A DNA stretch of 64,000 nucleotides. Source: Taiwanofungus camphoratus (taxonomy: Eukaryota; Basidiomycota; Agaricomycetes; Polyporales; Taiwanofungaceae). The stretch lies in the NCBI GenBank assembly GCA_003999685.1, contig CP021230.1, positions 62,001-126,000 on the forward strand. The letters run 5' to 3'. The number at the start of each line of letters is the position of its first letter. Position 1 is the stretch's first letter. A model generated the notes under the pieces. That model saw only the letters and a program-made list of their open reading frames with translations, was not told the DNA's origin and did no database searches. A program made the translations under genes and the position numbers. Positions 48,933-62,729 of this stretch are shown here, piece after piece.

Positions 48933-51900
48933 TTACCCCCTTACTTATGATTGAACACCTGGTCAATCAACTAAACTCCAATGGGTAATGTGTCGAGCTC
49001 GAATTGAAATTTTCAAATGAAATCGAACTTGACAACTTCTGCGAATGAACTTGAAAATTCTTGGAAGTAAATGTGCGGGTGTTTCACCACGACCTATAAG
49101 GGATGACCCTTCCAACCATGAGGATGTTTCACCTCGAACCCATAAGGGATGACCCCTCCAACCGTGAGGATCCTTTTACCTCAAACTTTACAGTTTTACG
49201 ACATGTCGGTTGTGCGTTGTAGTTTAACGACGTATACGGTCGTTCTCTTGCAGTTTAACAACATGCAGGAACCACTCTGGATGATATGACAGTTCTGGGT
49301 CATTGGTGAATGCATAATGGATGACAGTGCATTCACGCATGAGATGTCCCGGCGATGGGCGACTACATCGAAGACATTTGTAGTTGGGGCACGTCCGGTG
49401 TGAGTGACGAGTGCTACCACAGAGGTAGCATGGACCGTAGCGAATGAACGAGGATGAAAGATCGTTTGACTGAGGCATGCGAGTAATGAGTGGGATGAAA
49501 ATGTTACTGTTTCACTCAGTGTAGGTTCTTGCGCTGCTTATATGCGTCCAGCAGCTTGTTCGCAGTACCGGTTAAGTTCTCTTCCGGTTCTCATGAGTCA
49601 TCGGCCAATGAGTAACCTTTCCACCTGACTCAGTATTCATGGTGGTTTCTTCGGCAATTCTCACGATGTCTGACCAAAGCTTCAACTTCATAGTTATCTT
49701 CACTGCTGATAAGCTCTGGTGGTGGTTCCGTGTAGTTGGGACCATGGGTGTCCATCTCGGTGTATGGTGAAATAAGTGCGGCATGGAAAACGGGGTGCAC
49801 TCACCATGTCATCGGGAGTTTCAGCTTGTAAGACACCAGTCCTAGAACATCCGTGATTTTGAAGGGTCCCTCGTGCTTGAGAGCCAACTTCCTCATCAGG
49901 TATGGCAGCTTTAAATTTTGTGAGTCTAGCCATACCTTCTGCCCTTTGTGGAAACCCGTTCCCTTGGATTTCACACGTTTTGCTAACACTGCCTGTGCTA
50001 GCTCCATTGCCGAGTGTGCGTCTTCTCGAATCTTCTGTAAGTTCTGCAGTCAATAGGCAGCCCCCGGTGTGTCCGATCTGGGGTGTACGATGGGAATCCC
50101 TTGAGGTTCATAGCCCATCATAACCTTGAAGGGTGACGTCTTGATCGTAGAATGCTCACACGAGTTGTGAGCAAACTGTGCCGAGCCTAGTAGCGATGAC
50201 CAATTGTCCAGGTTGTTGCTCATGAAACATTGCAGGTAGATCTCCAGTTCCTGGTTGACTCGTTCTGTCTCTCCATCCGTCTGGAGGTGGAACGCTGTGC
50301 TTATAGCCAATTTTACTCTGATCATACGGCAGAGCTCCTGAAATACCTTTGATGCAAATTGTGGTTCTCGGTCGCTGATGATCTTGTCTGGAAGGCCAAA
50401 CCACTTGTAAACCTCGTGATATAATGCCTCGGCTGTCCCTGATGTGTCAATCGTTTTGTTGCATGGAATGAAAACTACCCCCTTTGTAAGGTCGTGGTCC
50501 ACAATGACCAAAATTGAATCGTAGCCCCCTGACGTTGGTAAATCCATGATGAAATCACAGCAGAAAGTGCTGAATGGGGTGGCGTGCTGTGCAGATTTGA
50601 TCGGGAGGAGGGCTGGTCGGGTGGGATGTGTGTTAACCTTCATTTGCTGGCAGGTGCTGCAACCTTTGACGTATCATGTGATGAAGTCAGCCATTCCAGG
50701 CCACCAGTAGTCTCGTTGAATGGACAAGAGGGTCTTCTGAATTCTGGAGTGACCGGTGGAGGGGAGGTCGTGATAATTTGAGACCGTTCATCATCGCAGA
50801 TCCTCATCCAGGGGAATATACACCTTATTGTCATAGAGAAGATCACCGTCTCGAATTGTCCAGTGATCGGTAAGGCTATTTTGCACATTACGCATGCCTT
50901 TCGTATACATCGAGTCGTTTGTGCATACTTCTGCAATGGAAGCTCGGAGACTCGTGTCAATGGCTGCTGCCCAGACCTTATCCGGTAGGATGGTTACATC
51001 CTGATTGTCTGATGAACCATCATCATGGTTGAGGTGTCAGGAGAGTGCTTTGCACCATTTGCGTACTGGGTACGTGAATTAACCGGTAATCAAATTCGGA
51101 CAGGCGAAGAGCCCACCGCGCCTGTCTTTGATTGAGGTTCCGTGCCGTCTTCCAGTACGTCAGATTCTTGTGGTCGCTGTAGATCGTGACTGGATACGGG
51201 CTGCCAATGAGAAGATGACTCCATTCGTTGAGTCCACGCATGACGCCCATGAGTTCCCAGTTATAGACGTCGTAATTCCGTTCTACTGGAGTCATGCTTT
51301 GAGAAATATAGCCACATGGGTGCCAGTCACCGTTATTGTCCTTCTGTCAGAGGACAGCACCCATGGCAAACTTTGAAGTGTCTGTTTCCAGTGCGAATGG
51401 TTTCTCTGGGTCAGGCATCTGCAATACCGGTTGTTCCAGGAAAGCTTTCTTCAAAGCCTCGAAAGCTTCCTGTTGTTCATCGTCCCAATGCCATTTGACA
51501 TCCTTGCACGTGAGCGACACCAGAGGTTGGGCCAGGTGCGAGAACCTGTGTATGAACCAGCAGTAGAAGTTTCCAAACCCGATGAACGACCGAATCTCCC
51601 TGAGGTTCTTAGGTACTGGCCAGTCCTTGATGCTGGCTATCTTGACGGGGTCCATGGCGAGCTGTCCAGGTCTGATGATCATGTCTAAGAATTCGACTTC
51701 TTGCACGTCGAATTTGCACTTCTCCAGTTTGAGATAGAGGTCACTATCTCTAAGTCGTTTGATAACTTGCCGTGTTCGCTTCTTATGCTCCTCAGGGTCC
51801 GTTGAGTAGATGAGGATGTCATCCATGTAGATCACTAACCATCCTTCCTTGAGCATGTCCATGAAGACCGTGTTCATCATCCGTTGAAACGTTGCCAGTG

Positions 51901-54387
51901 AGTTGCACATCCCGAAGAACATTATCAGGGGTTCATAGAATGAGGGAGGTCCTTCCCCCACTGCCGGAACGCTGAAAGCCGCTTTCCATTCGTCTCCTTC
52001 CTTGATATGAAGGTTGTTATATCCCTGACGAAGGTCCATCTTTGTGAAAATCATGGCGTTGTTGAGGTGTTCCAAAAGCTCCGTTACAAGGAGAAGGGGG
52101 TATCTGTCTTTGATCGTGCCCTCATTGAGTTCCCTGTAGTCCTGGCATGGTCAGTATCTGCCATCCTTCTTGTCCACAAAGAAGAACGGGCTTGCAAGTG
52201 GTGATTTGGATGGTCGGATGTATTCCTTCTCTACGTTCTCTTCGAGGAACTTGTCCAGTTCCGCTCGCTGATCGCAGTTGAGGGAATATATCATCTGTTT
52301 GAAGTCCTTAAAATCTGGCTTGAGATTGATCTCATGGTCGAACTCTGAATGCTGGGGAAGTCTCGCTGCCTTGGCTTTGTTGAACAGTGGGAGGAGATCA
52401 TGGAGGTACTTGGAGACGAGTTTTGTGACCGGTTTCTCCTCTTTCTTGGCGTGTTTCTTGATAGCGAGTTCCATTGATGTGGTAAGTCGACCAATGTCAT
52501 GCGTGACATGCCAGATGAGATCATTGTCTAGATGACGATACGCTCCAGTGAGAGGGTACTCCTTTTCCGTAAGAGGTGCATCTCGATATGCAGGATGCGA
52601 GTTCCATCCATATGTAGTGATTTGATTGTCTCCCTCGATGAACGCTATGACCAGTTCATTGTCATCGATCATCTCCATCGTCTGTTCCAGGGTGATACCA
52701 TTGACCGATTCTTCTACCAGAGGTGCGACTGGTGCATCGCGGTGTGCTGTCTGCCTAGGCATGTCTGTTGTGGGTAGGATAGGGGACATGGTGTCGATCA
52801 CCTTGAAGTCTCCTTCGTCTTCTACCTTCTCAATGGTGGGCTGCTATTGCTGCCATAGACGTTTGTCTCGTTCAGCGAGGAATGCCACTACTTGTGGACA
52901 AGGGGGTGCTGACCAGTCTATCTCATAATCTAGCACGGGATCCAGGGCTTCTTCCTGTTCTCGTTTGGCTAGCTTCTTCAGCTCCAGTTGTGCGATCCAT
53001 TGTGCGATAATCCCCTTTTTCCACTCTCGAGATTCTTGCAGGGTCATGCGGTGTTTCAATTTCACACGACCCCCTTTCCAGTCGATACTGGGGTTCTCGA
53101 GTTTGAGTCAGGTATGTCCGAAGATGATATCCTCGTTTTCTATGCTGGCTACATATGCTTTGACAAACCGGGGCTTGTTCTCAATTTTGTATGAGAGCAG
53201 GGCTCACTTCTGAATGAGCGCTTGCTTATTGGCAGTGCCATCCACGTTGAACACCGGTATGGGGCATGGTAGCACCTCTGTCCGTAGCTTGTGTTCCTTA
53301 ACAAATTGTGGATGCATGAATATTCCTGCTGCGCCACTATCGATGAAGGCACATGCTCTGACAGCTTTTCATCCCACAGTAATCGGAATGTGAAGGGCTC
53401 TGTTATTTCAGACTACAAGTACAACACAGGACAGTGAAATGGATACGGGCAGTGGTTGCATCGGCTCACCCTGCCCCTTTAAAAATCCTCCATTCCTAAC
53501 TCCTCAAACATTGCCCTCTTCTCATCTGATGAGAGCGTCTTGATGTATGAGCAGAAATCCATTGGAGGTCACGCCTCTGGCTCCTTGGAGGTGCTCCTTT
53601 GGCCTGTCTTGGCCATCTTCTTCTGACACTTGCGCACTGAGTGTCCTCCTTTATAACAGTAGAAACACAGACGATTGTCCATGTGGTACTTCCTCTCTCT
53701 CTCGTTTAGACTACAACCATCTTTTCATTTCTTGGTGAACGGTGTGGGACGTGGGGTAACAAGTGCGTCCACTTCCATGGGTTCACCGTAGTCAACATTG
53801 GTGTTGGTTGAGAGGGTTTGGTCGATCCCTCGGTAAACAGTGTCGAGGTGAAGAATGTCGGCGTATCATTTCTCCATGGAATTGGGTCGTTCTGTATTAG
53901 TGCAGCCCATGAGTGTTGTATAGATCTGGTGATCCAGACCCTTGATAAAGATCGCCCTCAGTGTGGGGTAATCGTTCTTGGTGCGATGGCCTTGGAGGCC
54001 CGTGAAGGCGTCCTTTAACTTGGCCTTCTCTGCCAGGAGTTGGAACCTTTCCACGTACATTTTTGTACTGACCCTGGTCTTCTTGTTTAGTTGCTTGGCC
54101 AGCAACTCCATTAGCACTTGATGAGCCCTCTGGACTCCTTCATGCTCGGGGAATGTGAGTCGCAAGCTCACCTTAGATACGTCCCAGCTAGTGTAGGGAG
54201 CATGCCCTCCCGCGGCCCGTTCGTAAAACATATCACGCCAGATATGTGCGTCCTGCCCTCCTTTCATGAGAGCGACCATGTAAGTGATCTTTGCATCATC
54301 GCTTAATCCCTGATTATTGGTGGCAGTGAGGTAATGCTCCACCCACTGGAGAAAACACTCCAGATCTTCTCCTTGCCCGGTGAACGG

Positions 54388-55818
54388 TGATAAGTCTGGT
54401 ACTCCTCTGCGCCCTGAAAGCACCCATTTTCAGTTTTATATGCACTTCTAGACTACTCTACAGATCATCAGGACAAAGACCCACTGTCCGTGCATCATAA
54501 CGCCACCCGAGAAATCCAGTCAATGTGCCAAAACATTATTATTTAGACTTCGGATATCAGAAGTTCTACAGCGCACCTCAGAAGCCTCTATCCCACAGAG
54601 CAGTCCCTCATACTCTGTAACGCACTCATTCAGCTCACCCTCGCATCCCTTGTATGTTCCCAAGTCCCTCTTATTGGCCCAGGAAAACTGAGCAAAAATC
54701 ATTTGGTCTTCAGTTTTTGGTCCTCGATTCTCGATCCTTCAGTTTTTGGTCTTTGGTCCTCGGTTCTGGTTCTCGGTCTCTCAGTCCAGAGTCCTGGTCT
54801 CTTGTTCAAGATGTCCATCTGATCCCTTGGTATGGCCTAGACCACCTACGTATCGGCTTGACAGTTCAACACTCTTAGATCCCTGTTCCCCCCCAAGGCC
54901 TGGTTAGATAGCCCAACTTCCATATAATGATCTTTAGATGTGCATCTCTCACCTTGTGCCATTCCCCCGTAACCTTTCTACCACATTCAGTGTCCCTGTT
55001 TCATGTCCTACTTCAGTTTAGTTCCCCATATGGTACACGGATCGGATCCTAGATTTTACGATTTTCAGTTTGTTTTTGGTTTCTTCGGTTTTATTTTGCG
55101 TAAGATACTTTGACACCACGGACCCCTTATGTAGTCTCCTGTACCTACCAGACGAGAGAGAAGATATGCGCTCCTGTCTTGTCTCGCAGAATCTACAGAC
55201 TTGTCCCCCAGAGTTCAGATTTGAGTTTCCCCTGCTCTAAGACTTCCCTACAGTCTGACAAGGTTCCTCTACATCATATCTATGCCTATCGTCAGCCAGC
55301 AGTCCTATTATATCATATATCTCAGCAGTTCTACGTCTTCTACGTTCTACGTTCCTGAAGTTGGTTGCCTATGCCAGCCCTACGTATCATTCCTACGACA
55401 TCAGCCCTCAGCAGTATCCCCTATCCCAATTATATCAGTTTTTGGTTTATCTTTCAGTTCTCGGTTCACTACCAGTATGCCCTCAGTTCCTTCGACTCCT
55501 TTGCACCTGGCCGGCATTTGACCAGCCCGCTGCCATTGGATTAGAAGACCACGCTCCTACCTTCCTGAGACTGTCTGCACCTCGGCATAAGATCCTGTCG
55601 TGCAGGATTCATTGGCCCCTTACTTCTCTGCACACACTAGACTTTTAGGCCCCTGACAGTGGTCTAGGTAGTTTCTCTGTCGTGTCCCTTCACTCACCTT
55701 TCCCTCGGGTATCCTTCACAGGCACCCCACCGCTTTAGCTCTCTCCCTACTCATTGGGACGTGTTGAACCTACTCTTTAGGTTCATTCCCACAGTCCAGG
55801 ACTCCCTAGGTCGTATCA
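54388..55818 (+). mobile_element. Solo LTR, family 2 (copy B), inside Gypsy 1 gag
   Basis: 1431 bp from TGATAAGTCTGG to TCGTATCA, flanked by ACGG (54384-54387) and ATGG (55819-55822), a 4-bp duplication with one CpG transition. It separates two parts of the Gypsy 1 gag region. It contains degenerate short repeats of the type GGTCCTCGGTT near 54,700-54,800. Confidence 0.85.
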
Positions 55819-56323
55819 ATGGCTCTGGTGCAGGAATGTCGAGCTTAAGGGGTCGACTCCCCTGTTGCTGTTGCGTTGAAAGGCGCGCTATGAGTGTCTC
55901 GAGCTCCGCCCTGGTCATTGTTGCAATAGTAGCCATCGTAGTAGGGGTAGTGGGTGTTATAGGTGTGGAAGAAAGTGATGAGAAGGTGGGAGTAGTCGGA
56001 GTGGCTATCAACGGTGTCGAAGATATCGACATGGGAAAGAAACCAGCTGGGTCTCTTCCGTCTGGCAGAGGGTTACATCTGAAATAGGAGGCTAATTTCT
56101 CCTGTGCTCGTTGAGCCGAAATTGTCCCTGCCCACGCAAATGGGGAGTTCAGGTAGATCAGGTCGAGGTTCTGATCAACGAAAGTCCAATGAAGATGATT
56201 GTACAGAAGCGGTGTGTTGTTTACTTGAGTCAGCAATCCCCAAGCGGTGGGGTCGACTGTCTCGATGGTAGACGTGGTGTCTAACGGTTAGCCCTACTAG
56301 ATAAGACTAGGGGTGACTTAGCG

Positions 56324-56335
56324 TAAGTTCGATCT
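56324..56335 (-). other. Probable primer-binding site of Gypsy 1
   Basis: Two bases inside the upstream LTR, the minus strand reads AGATCGAACTTA. This is the exact complement of TAAGTTCGATCT within the LTR (56534-56545), about 30 bases past the TATATAAGG box, where the transcript should start. This matches the self-priming arrangement known from Tf1/sushi-type chromoviruses. Confidence 0.6.
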
Positions 56336-56337
56336 TT

Positions 56338-56879
56338 TGATACAAGCTGATATCAACAACCGTGAAGCCTCGAACGTGAGGGTCTGACTACTAGAAGTGA
56401 TAGCGAGGACTTAAGGACACAGCGTATGTCCTCCTGGGCAAAGTCGATAGAGTCGAGTGAGTCTCAGGTACGAAGCGAGAGGTCGCAAGATACAAGTATA
56501 AGATTGCTAGTGGTAACTAGCTACTTGGTAATCAGATCGAACTTAAGGTCTGACCTACAAAGTACAGGGCCTTATATACATATTCTACTCTGCGCATGGA
56601 CCATGGCATATGGTCTAAGAATCAGCATGAGTAAGCGTAAGTAAGGCACTATGAGTCATCAGGCCATATTAGCAATCAGTAAGCGTAAGACGGAATGTGT
56701 AAGTGGGGCCCGATATGAGTCAGTGTCCATGAGTAATCAGGGCCTGTATTGTAAGCAGCGATGAGTCAAGATGCTGCACGAAGAAGCTGGGCCTACCTGA
56801 GGCCTGCCCTAGAAGCGAAAGGTCATGGGACCGATCTGAGGTCTGACCAATAAGATATGAGATAAAAGAAATTGTATCA
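56338..56879 (-). repeat. Gypsy 1 LTR (upstream, 5' side)
   Basis: Right-hand LTR, carrying a TATATAAGG box (minus strand, near 56,570-56,580). Confidence 0.9.
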
Positions 56880-59418
56880 GCAAGTACCCAACCAAAAGGA
56901 GCCAGAGATTACTAAGTTCTCTGAAAAACATGAAAATGCCCAGCACTTCCTCATCCAGTTTACCCAAAGGTTTGACACAGAGCAATGGGCCTCCACCTCT
57001 GAATGAGAAAAGGTTGGCAATTTCCTTGGCCATCTATAAGACCATGTCAGTGCATGGGCTGATACCCTTATCGAAAGGGCACTCGAGCCCCACCCCCTCA
57101 TCAGAGGAGCAAGCTGGGGGTACGGCACTTTCAGGAACATTGCTCTCGAATTTATCAAAAGGTTTGGGGTAATAGAGGAGGAGGTCTCTGCAGCTATCGG
57201 ACTACAGAACTTGGTTTATACCTACAACAAACCCATCACTGACTTCAATGAGGAGTTTGACAGGTTGGCCTGCAGGGCAGAGATCACCGAGGAGAATGCC
57301 CTTATGGCCTGGTACAGGGAAAAACTACCCAACACCATGTAAGTCTGAATCATGAAACAAGATGTAGCCTCCACAACCCTGGAAGGATGGAAGGAAGCTG
57401 CTGCCCAATGGGACTGGGCCTATCAGAACAACAAGGCCATTGATGCCGCTCAGAGAACTTCGAAGACCCTCTCATGAGTCACAGCAAGGGCATTTGACAG
57501 TGGAAAGCCAGACCATCAGCACTTGCAAGACCAAAGGACGGGCTCCTGCTACAAATGTCACAATAAGGGGCACCTTGCCAAAGACTGCCCTGAACGAACC
57601 ATGGGCCAAGGAACAGGACCCCCAAACCAAAGGGCCACTGTGAAAGATGAGACTGAGGCTGATGATGAGGCCTTTGAACAGGAGGAGCAGAGGCAAGAAA
57701 TGAAAGGGGTCAGATTCCCCCACTTCTCTCAACACCACGACTTTGCAGATTTTCTGTAGGGTGACCCGACATGACGCACGAGTTGCCTGAACTCTCTGTA
57801 CAAAATGTATTTACTGGAATGTGCAAGTGCAATACACTTTATTTACCAGGTTATATCGTAGTAAGAGAGAAAGCCATCACAGCATCCCCTTATTGGATAG
57901 TGGGGCTGACGCAAACCTAATACACCTCGACTTCATGAAAAAGTGGGGACTCCCCACTCGACTGCTTCCCAGAACAGTAACCTCAACCACCATTGATGGC
58001 TCTGCAAACAAAGGGAGACCAATTACCCACAAAGTCGAAGGAAGTATATGACTAGAAGGGAGTGACATTCCAATCAATTTTTATGTCTCTAACATTGGAA
58101 CGCTCGATGTTGTGCTCAGAAACCCCTGGCTCACACAAGTCAACCCATGCATTGACTGGATAAAGGGAACACTTGAAATTGACCAAGCTCGACTCACAGA
58201 ATGACAAGGATACTATGCCTGGATCATGAGCCAACCCACCATGAACGGGATTCCCCTGTGTTGAGCTTCCATCCATGAAGATAATGATGAGCTTTCAGAT
58301 ATACTGTGTGCTTACACACAAGGAGAAGGGTTTCTGGGGATCTTCCAACAGAAAAAGCAGCTGCTCACACACAATGATGGGCTGCTGCAGACCCTAAAGC
58401 CCCAGTGAGTGGGGCTCAATTAACTGACACACTTCTCTAACTCTTCACGTATGGCATGAAACACCCAGGAGCTCACAGAATTGGTGATCCCCATAGACCC
58501 ACCCCCGTCTGTAGAAGACCTCATCCCAGAATACCTGTGGGACTATAAACAGTTGTTTGAGAAGGAGGCTTCTGACCGTTTCCTGAAATCCAAACCCTGG
58601 GACCACACCATTGAGTCAAGGCCAGACTTTGTCCTCCGAAAATGCATCGTAATTCTTTTGTCACCAAAGGAGCAGGTGGCAATGGACAAATTTCTGAAAG
58701 AGAACCTGACCAAGGGCTATCTCCAGGAATTGAACTCATCTATGGCATCCCCAGCCTTTCTCATCAAAAAGAAGGATGATACCTTATGTCCATGCCAGGA
58801 CTACCGATACCTGAACAAAGGCACGATCAAAGATGTCTATCCCCTACCCCTCATAAGAGAGCTAATCGACAGGCTCCAAAAAGCCACCGTGTTCACCAAA
58901 TTGGACCTTCAAAATAGGTACAACAACATCCGGATCAGGAAAGGCGATCAATGGAAAGGAGCATTCATGGTAAAACATGGAAATCAGGACAAGATTGTTG
59001 AACCCACTGTCATGTTCTTTGAGATGTGCAACTCACTGGCCACGTTCCAGCAAATGATGAATGATGCATTCCAGGATATGCTGGCTGAGAGATGAATCGC
59101 AATCTATATAGACGACATCCTCATCTTCTCCGACAACATGAAAGCCCACTGGGAACAAACCAGATGTGTCCTACAGTGGCTGCAGGAATGGGACCTATTT
59201 GTAAAGCCAGAGAAATGCGCATTCGATGTCATCGAGGTCAACTTCTTGAGAATGACCATCTCACCTGGGCAGGTGCACTGGCAGGAATTGCAGATTGGCC
59301 CATTCCTACCAAGGTCAAAGATGTGGAACGATTCATGGGCCTCGCCAACTACTACCGATGCTTCATCTACAACTTCTCCCACATCACTCACCCCTTGAAT
59401 GTGATCAAGAAGAAGCGT

Positions 59419-62400
59419 TGATATGACCTAGGAAGTCCTGGACTGTGGGGATGAACCTAGGAAGTAGGTCCGACGCGTCCCAATGAGTAGAGAGTGAGCT
59501 AAAGCGGTGTGGTACCTGTGAAGGATACCAGAGGGAAAGGTAAGTGAAGAGACACGACAGAGAAACTACCTAGACCACTGTCAGGGGCCTAAAAGTCTAG
59601 TGTGTGCAGAGGAGTAAGGGGCCAATGAATCCTGCACAACAGGATCTTATGCCGAGGTGCGGACAGTCCCAGAAAGGTAGGAGCGTGGTCTTCTAATTCA
59701 ATGGCAGTGGGCTGGTCGAATGCTGGCCAGGTGCAAAGGAGTCAAAGGAACTGAGGGCGCACTGATGGGAAACCAAGAACCGAAGGATAAACTGAAAACC
59801 GATGTAATCGGGATAGGGGATACTGCTGAGGACTGATGGCATAGGAATGGGATGTAGGGCTGGCGTAGGCAATGACTGATAGACTGGACTGTGCACAACA
59901 TGTGCCTATAGGGTATAACGAGGGTGGAGGCACGCCGGATAAGGAGGAGGAGGGGGGACTGGCTACTCAGATCAAAGTTACTCCAACTTTGGGAACGTAG
60001 GATGTAGAGGACATAGAACTGCTGCAATATACGATATAATAGGACTGCTGGCTGACGATGGGCATAGATACGATGGAGGGGAACCTTGTCAGACTGTAGG
60101 GAAGCCTTAGAGCAGGGAAAACCCAAATCTGAACTCTGGGGGACAAGTCTGTAGATTCTGCAAGACAAGACAGAAGCATGTATCTTCTCTGCCATCTGGT
60201 AGGTACAGGAGACTACATAAGGGGTCCGTGGTGTCAAAGTATCTTACGCAAAATAAAACTGAAGAAACCGAAAACAAATTGAAAATTGTAAAATCTAGGA
60301 TCCGATCAGCGTACCATATGGAGAACTAAACTGAAGTAGGACATGAAACAGGGACACTGAATGTGGTAGAAAGGTTACGGGAAAATGGCACAAGGTGAGG
60401 AATGCTTATCTAGAGATCATCATATAGAAGATGGACTATCTAACCAGGCCTTGGGGGGGGAACAGGGACCTAAGAGTGCTGAACCATCAAGCCGATGCGT
60501 AGGGGGTCTAGGCCATATCAAAGGATCATATGGACATCATGAACAAGAGGCCAGGACTCCGGACCGAGGGACTGAGAACCAGAACTGAGGACTGAAGATC
60601 GAAAACTGAAGGATCAAGGATCGAGGACCAAAAACCGAAGACCAAAGGACTTTTGCTCGGTTTTCCTTGACCAGTAAGAAGGACTTGGAGCGTAAGAGGG
60701 ATGCGAAGATGAGCTGAAGGAGTGCATTACAGAGTATGAGGGACTGCTCTGTGAGATAGAGGCTTCCGAGGTGTGCTGTAGAACTTCTGATATCTGAAGT
60801 CTAGATAATGATGTTTTGGTGCATTGACTGGGATTCTCGGTGATGAGTCCCGTAGCCTCCTGGGCCCCGAATCGCGATTTTAGGAGCTTTCTGATCCCCC
60901 AACCGACCACTCTAAGACTCTCCTACAGCCTACGACAGGAGGGATAGGTTCCTATAATATTCCTAATGCCCCCTCTCCTTCCTAAACCCTCCTAACACCC
61001 TACGAAGTCTTGCGAAGTCACACGAGGTGCTACGAGATTTCGAATGCTAGATGCGAAGTCCCTAACTCCTGCTAAGTCCACTATCGGACACTGCCGGCCC
61101 TCCCATACTGTTCCATTGGATCTAGGTCCTATCTACAACGTCACTCATCCCGGGCTTAGCTAAGAAGTCTTAGCTAAGTCTCTCCTAGCTCTTGTGATTG
61201 CAGCTACCTCCGATAGGCTCCGAAACGGTCCGAAGTTCCGGAAATTGGACTTAGGAAGCCTTGTGCACCCCCATGGGTCTCGATCCTATGCCATAAGGTC
61301 ATCCTAGGGCGTACCCATATGACCCTCCACCCAGTTAGGACACCTCCTGCCCCGATTAGGCCAAGTCCCGCTGCTAAGAACTTCGTGCGCTCTTAGCCCG
61401 CTAAGATAGGTGATCACGGCGCATGGCTGCTCTTGGATAGTCATCCCGCCCTCGTGAATGAAGTTGGTCACCTTTCTACCGTTCGTAGTTCCCCTGTTTC
61501 AGTTCCTAATTAGTCCCTATCCCCCTCGTGTTCACTTCGGAGTCCATGCGTTTTAGTACACATTTCGGACTCGTAAGGATCACTTCGCACAAGATTAGTT
61601 CACCTCACGCTCCCCTATTTAGTCAGAGGTAGTTTACTATGTACGAGAGAGACCCCTCAGTGCACGCTTCTCTCTTTGGAATACCAGTTCCCCTGTAGCT
61701 CCGATCTCAGGAAAGCGCCGCGAGTACAACCTTAGGAACGGTCCTAAGGTCCCTAAGTCTCCACCCCAGCTTCGTTTCAGTACCTTTGAACTACGTCTAC
61801 GCTCGCGATATATCTACGAACTACGTCTACGCTTCCCGAACTACGCACTACGATCTACGAAGTCGCCGTGACTTCGTGCCCTTCAGCACCTCTTATAGCA
61901 CCTATCCGGTGGGCCTCCGCCTTAGTTATACCCTTAGGCTCACGTTGCGTCATCCCTATGTCCTACGAATAACCCTACGACTCCCCCATAGCCTTCATTA
62001 CAGGCTATAGTACATCTCTCTACGCCCTCGAACTCTCCGACCCACACCTCGACGTCATCAAACACTTCAGAGCTTCCAGCAACCTCGTTCCCTCATTCCT
62101 ATTCCAAGTATTAGCTCTCCGAACCATCCGACCTCTCCTACAAGTCTCCTACGCCAGCCAAACCTCGCCCACCTCGCTCTAACAAACCTCTAAGCCTTAC
62201 ACCCTTTAGCTAACTCTAGCTAAAAGGACTTCGCAGCAGTCTCGTACCCTCTGCCGCTTAGTAGAAATTATAGTCCATTGGCTTATTGCTCCCTAACTCT
62301 ATACAGCCTACGAAGTCAGCTCACGCGATTTAGCTAAAACTTCGAAGGACTTCGCAGAATCTCGAAGGACTTCGCGTACTTTGGAGGGCCTCGCAAGGCC

Positions 62401-62729
62401 TTAGGGATAGTCTAGCACTTAGGAACAAGATCCTGTTGTGCAGGACCCTTGACCCCTTACTCCCCTACTTACAAAAACAAGACATACAGGTTTCCCGGTA
62501 TCATACAGGTTGTAGCTCCTACCCTCACACCCTCACAGTTATCACACTACCCCACAGCCACGTTGCGGAGCACTCCCTAGGTACCAGGGTCCCCTAGGTC
62601 GTATCATCGGGTGGTGTTATGAAGCATGGACTGTGGGTCTTTGTCCTGATGATCTGTAGAGTAGTCTAGAGGTGCATAGAAAACTGAAAATGGGTGCTTT
62701 CAGGGTGCAGAGGTATATCAGACCTATCA
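59419..62729 (-). mobile_element. LTR, family 2 (copy C), inside Gypsy 2, split by a solo LTR
   Basis: Begins TGATATGACC and ends GACCTATCA, about 1.54 kb once the family-1 LTR at 60841-62606 is set aside. Flanks are GCGT (59415-59418) and GTGT (62730-62733), a 4-bp duplication with one CpG transition. It lies between the RT and RNase H regions of Gypsy 2. Solo: no internal region is present. Confidence 0.85.
60841..62606 (+). mobile_element. Solo LTR, family 1 (copy 3)
   Basis: 1766 bp from TGATGAGTCCCG to GTCGTATCA with a perfect 4-bp duplication TCGG (60837-60840 and 62607-62610). It has landed in family-2 copy C and is therefore the youngest layer on this side. Confidence 0.9.

Larger units (their letters stand above)
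48390..56879 (-). mobile_element. Gypsy 1: Ty3/Gypsy chromovirus with both LTRs
   Basis: 8490 bp on the minus strand. LTRs of 543 and 542 bp (48390-48932 and 56338-56879) begin TGATACAAGC and end TTGTATCA. Flanking 5-mers are GCGAG and GCAAG. Parts from right to left: gag (about 56,236-53,866, split by a solo LTR), CCHC knuckle near 53,650, protease near 53,350-52,900, RT (52,801-51,347, YMDD), RNase H (51,295-51,023), integrase (50,643 to about 49,800), chromodomain (about 49,700-49,500) and a small ORF with two zinc knuckles (49,478-49,224). The two LTRs differ by only scattered transitions, so the insertion is fairly recent. It is broken, with a handful of breaks plus the inserted LTR. A solo LTR of the same family is at 16513-17066. 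Confidence 0.9.
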
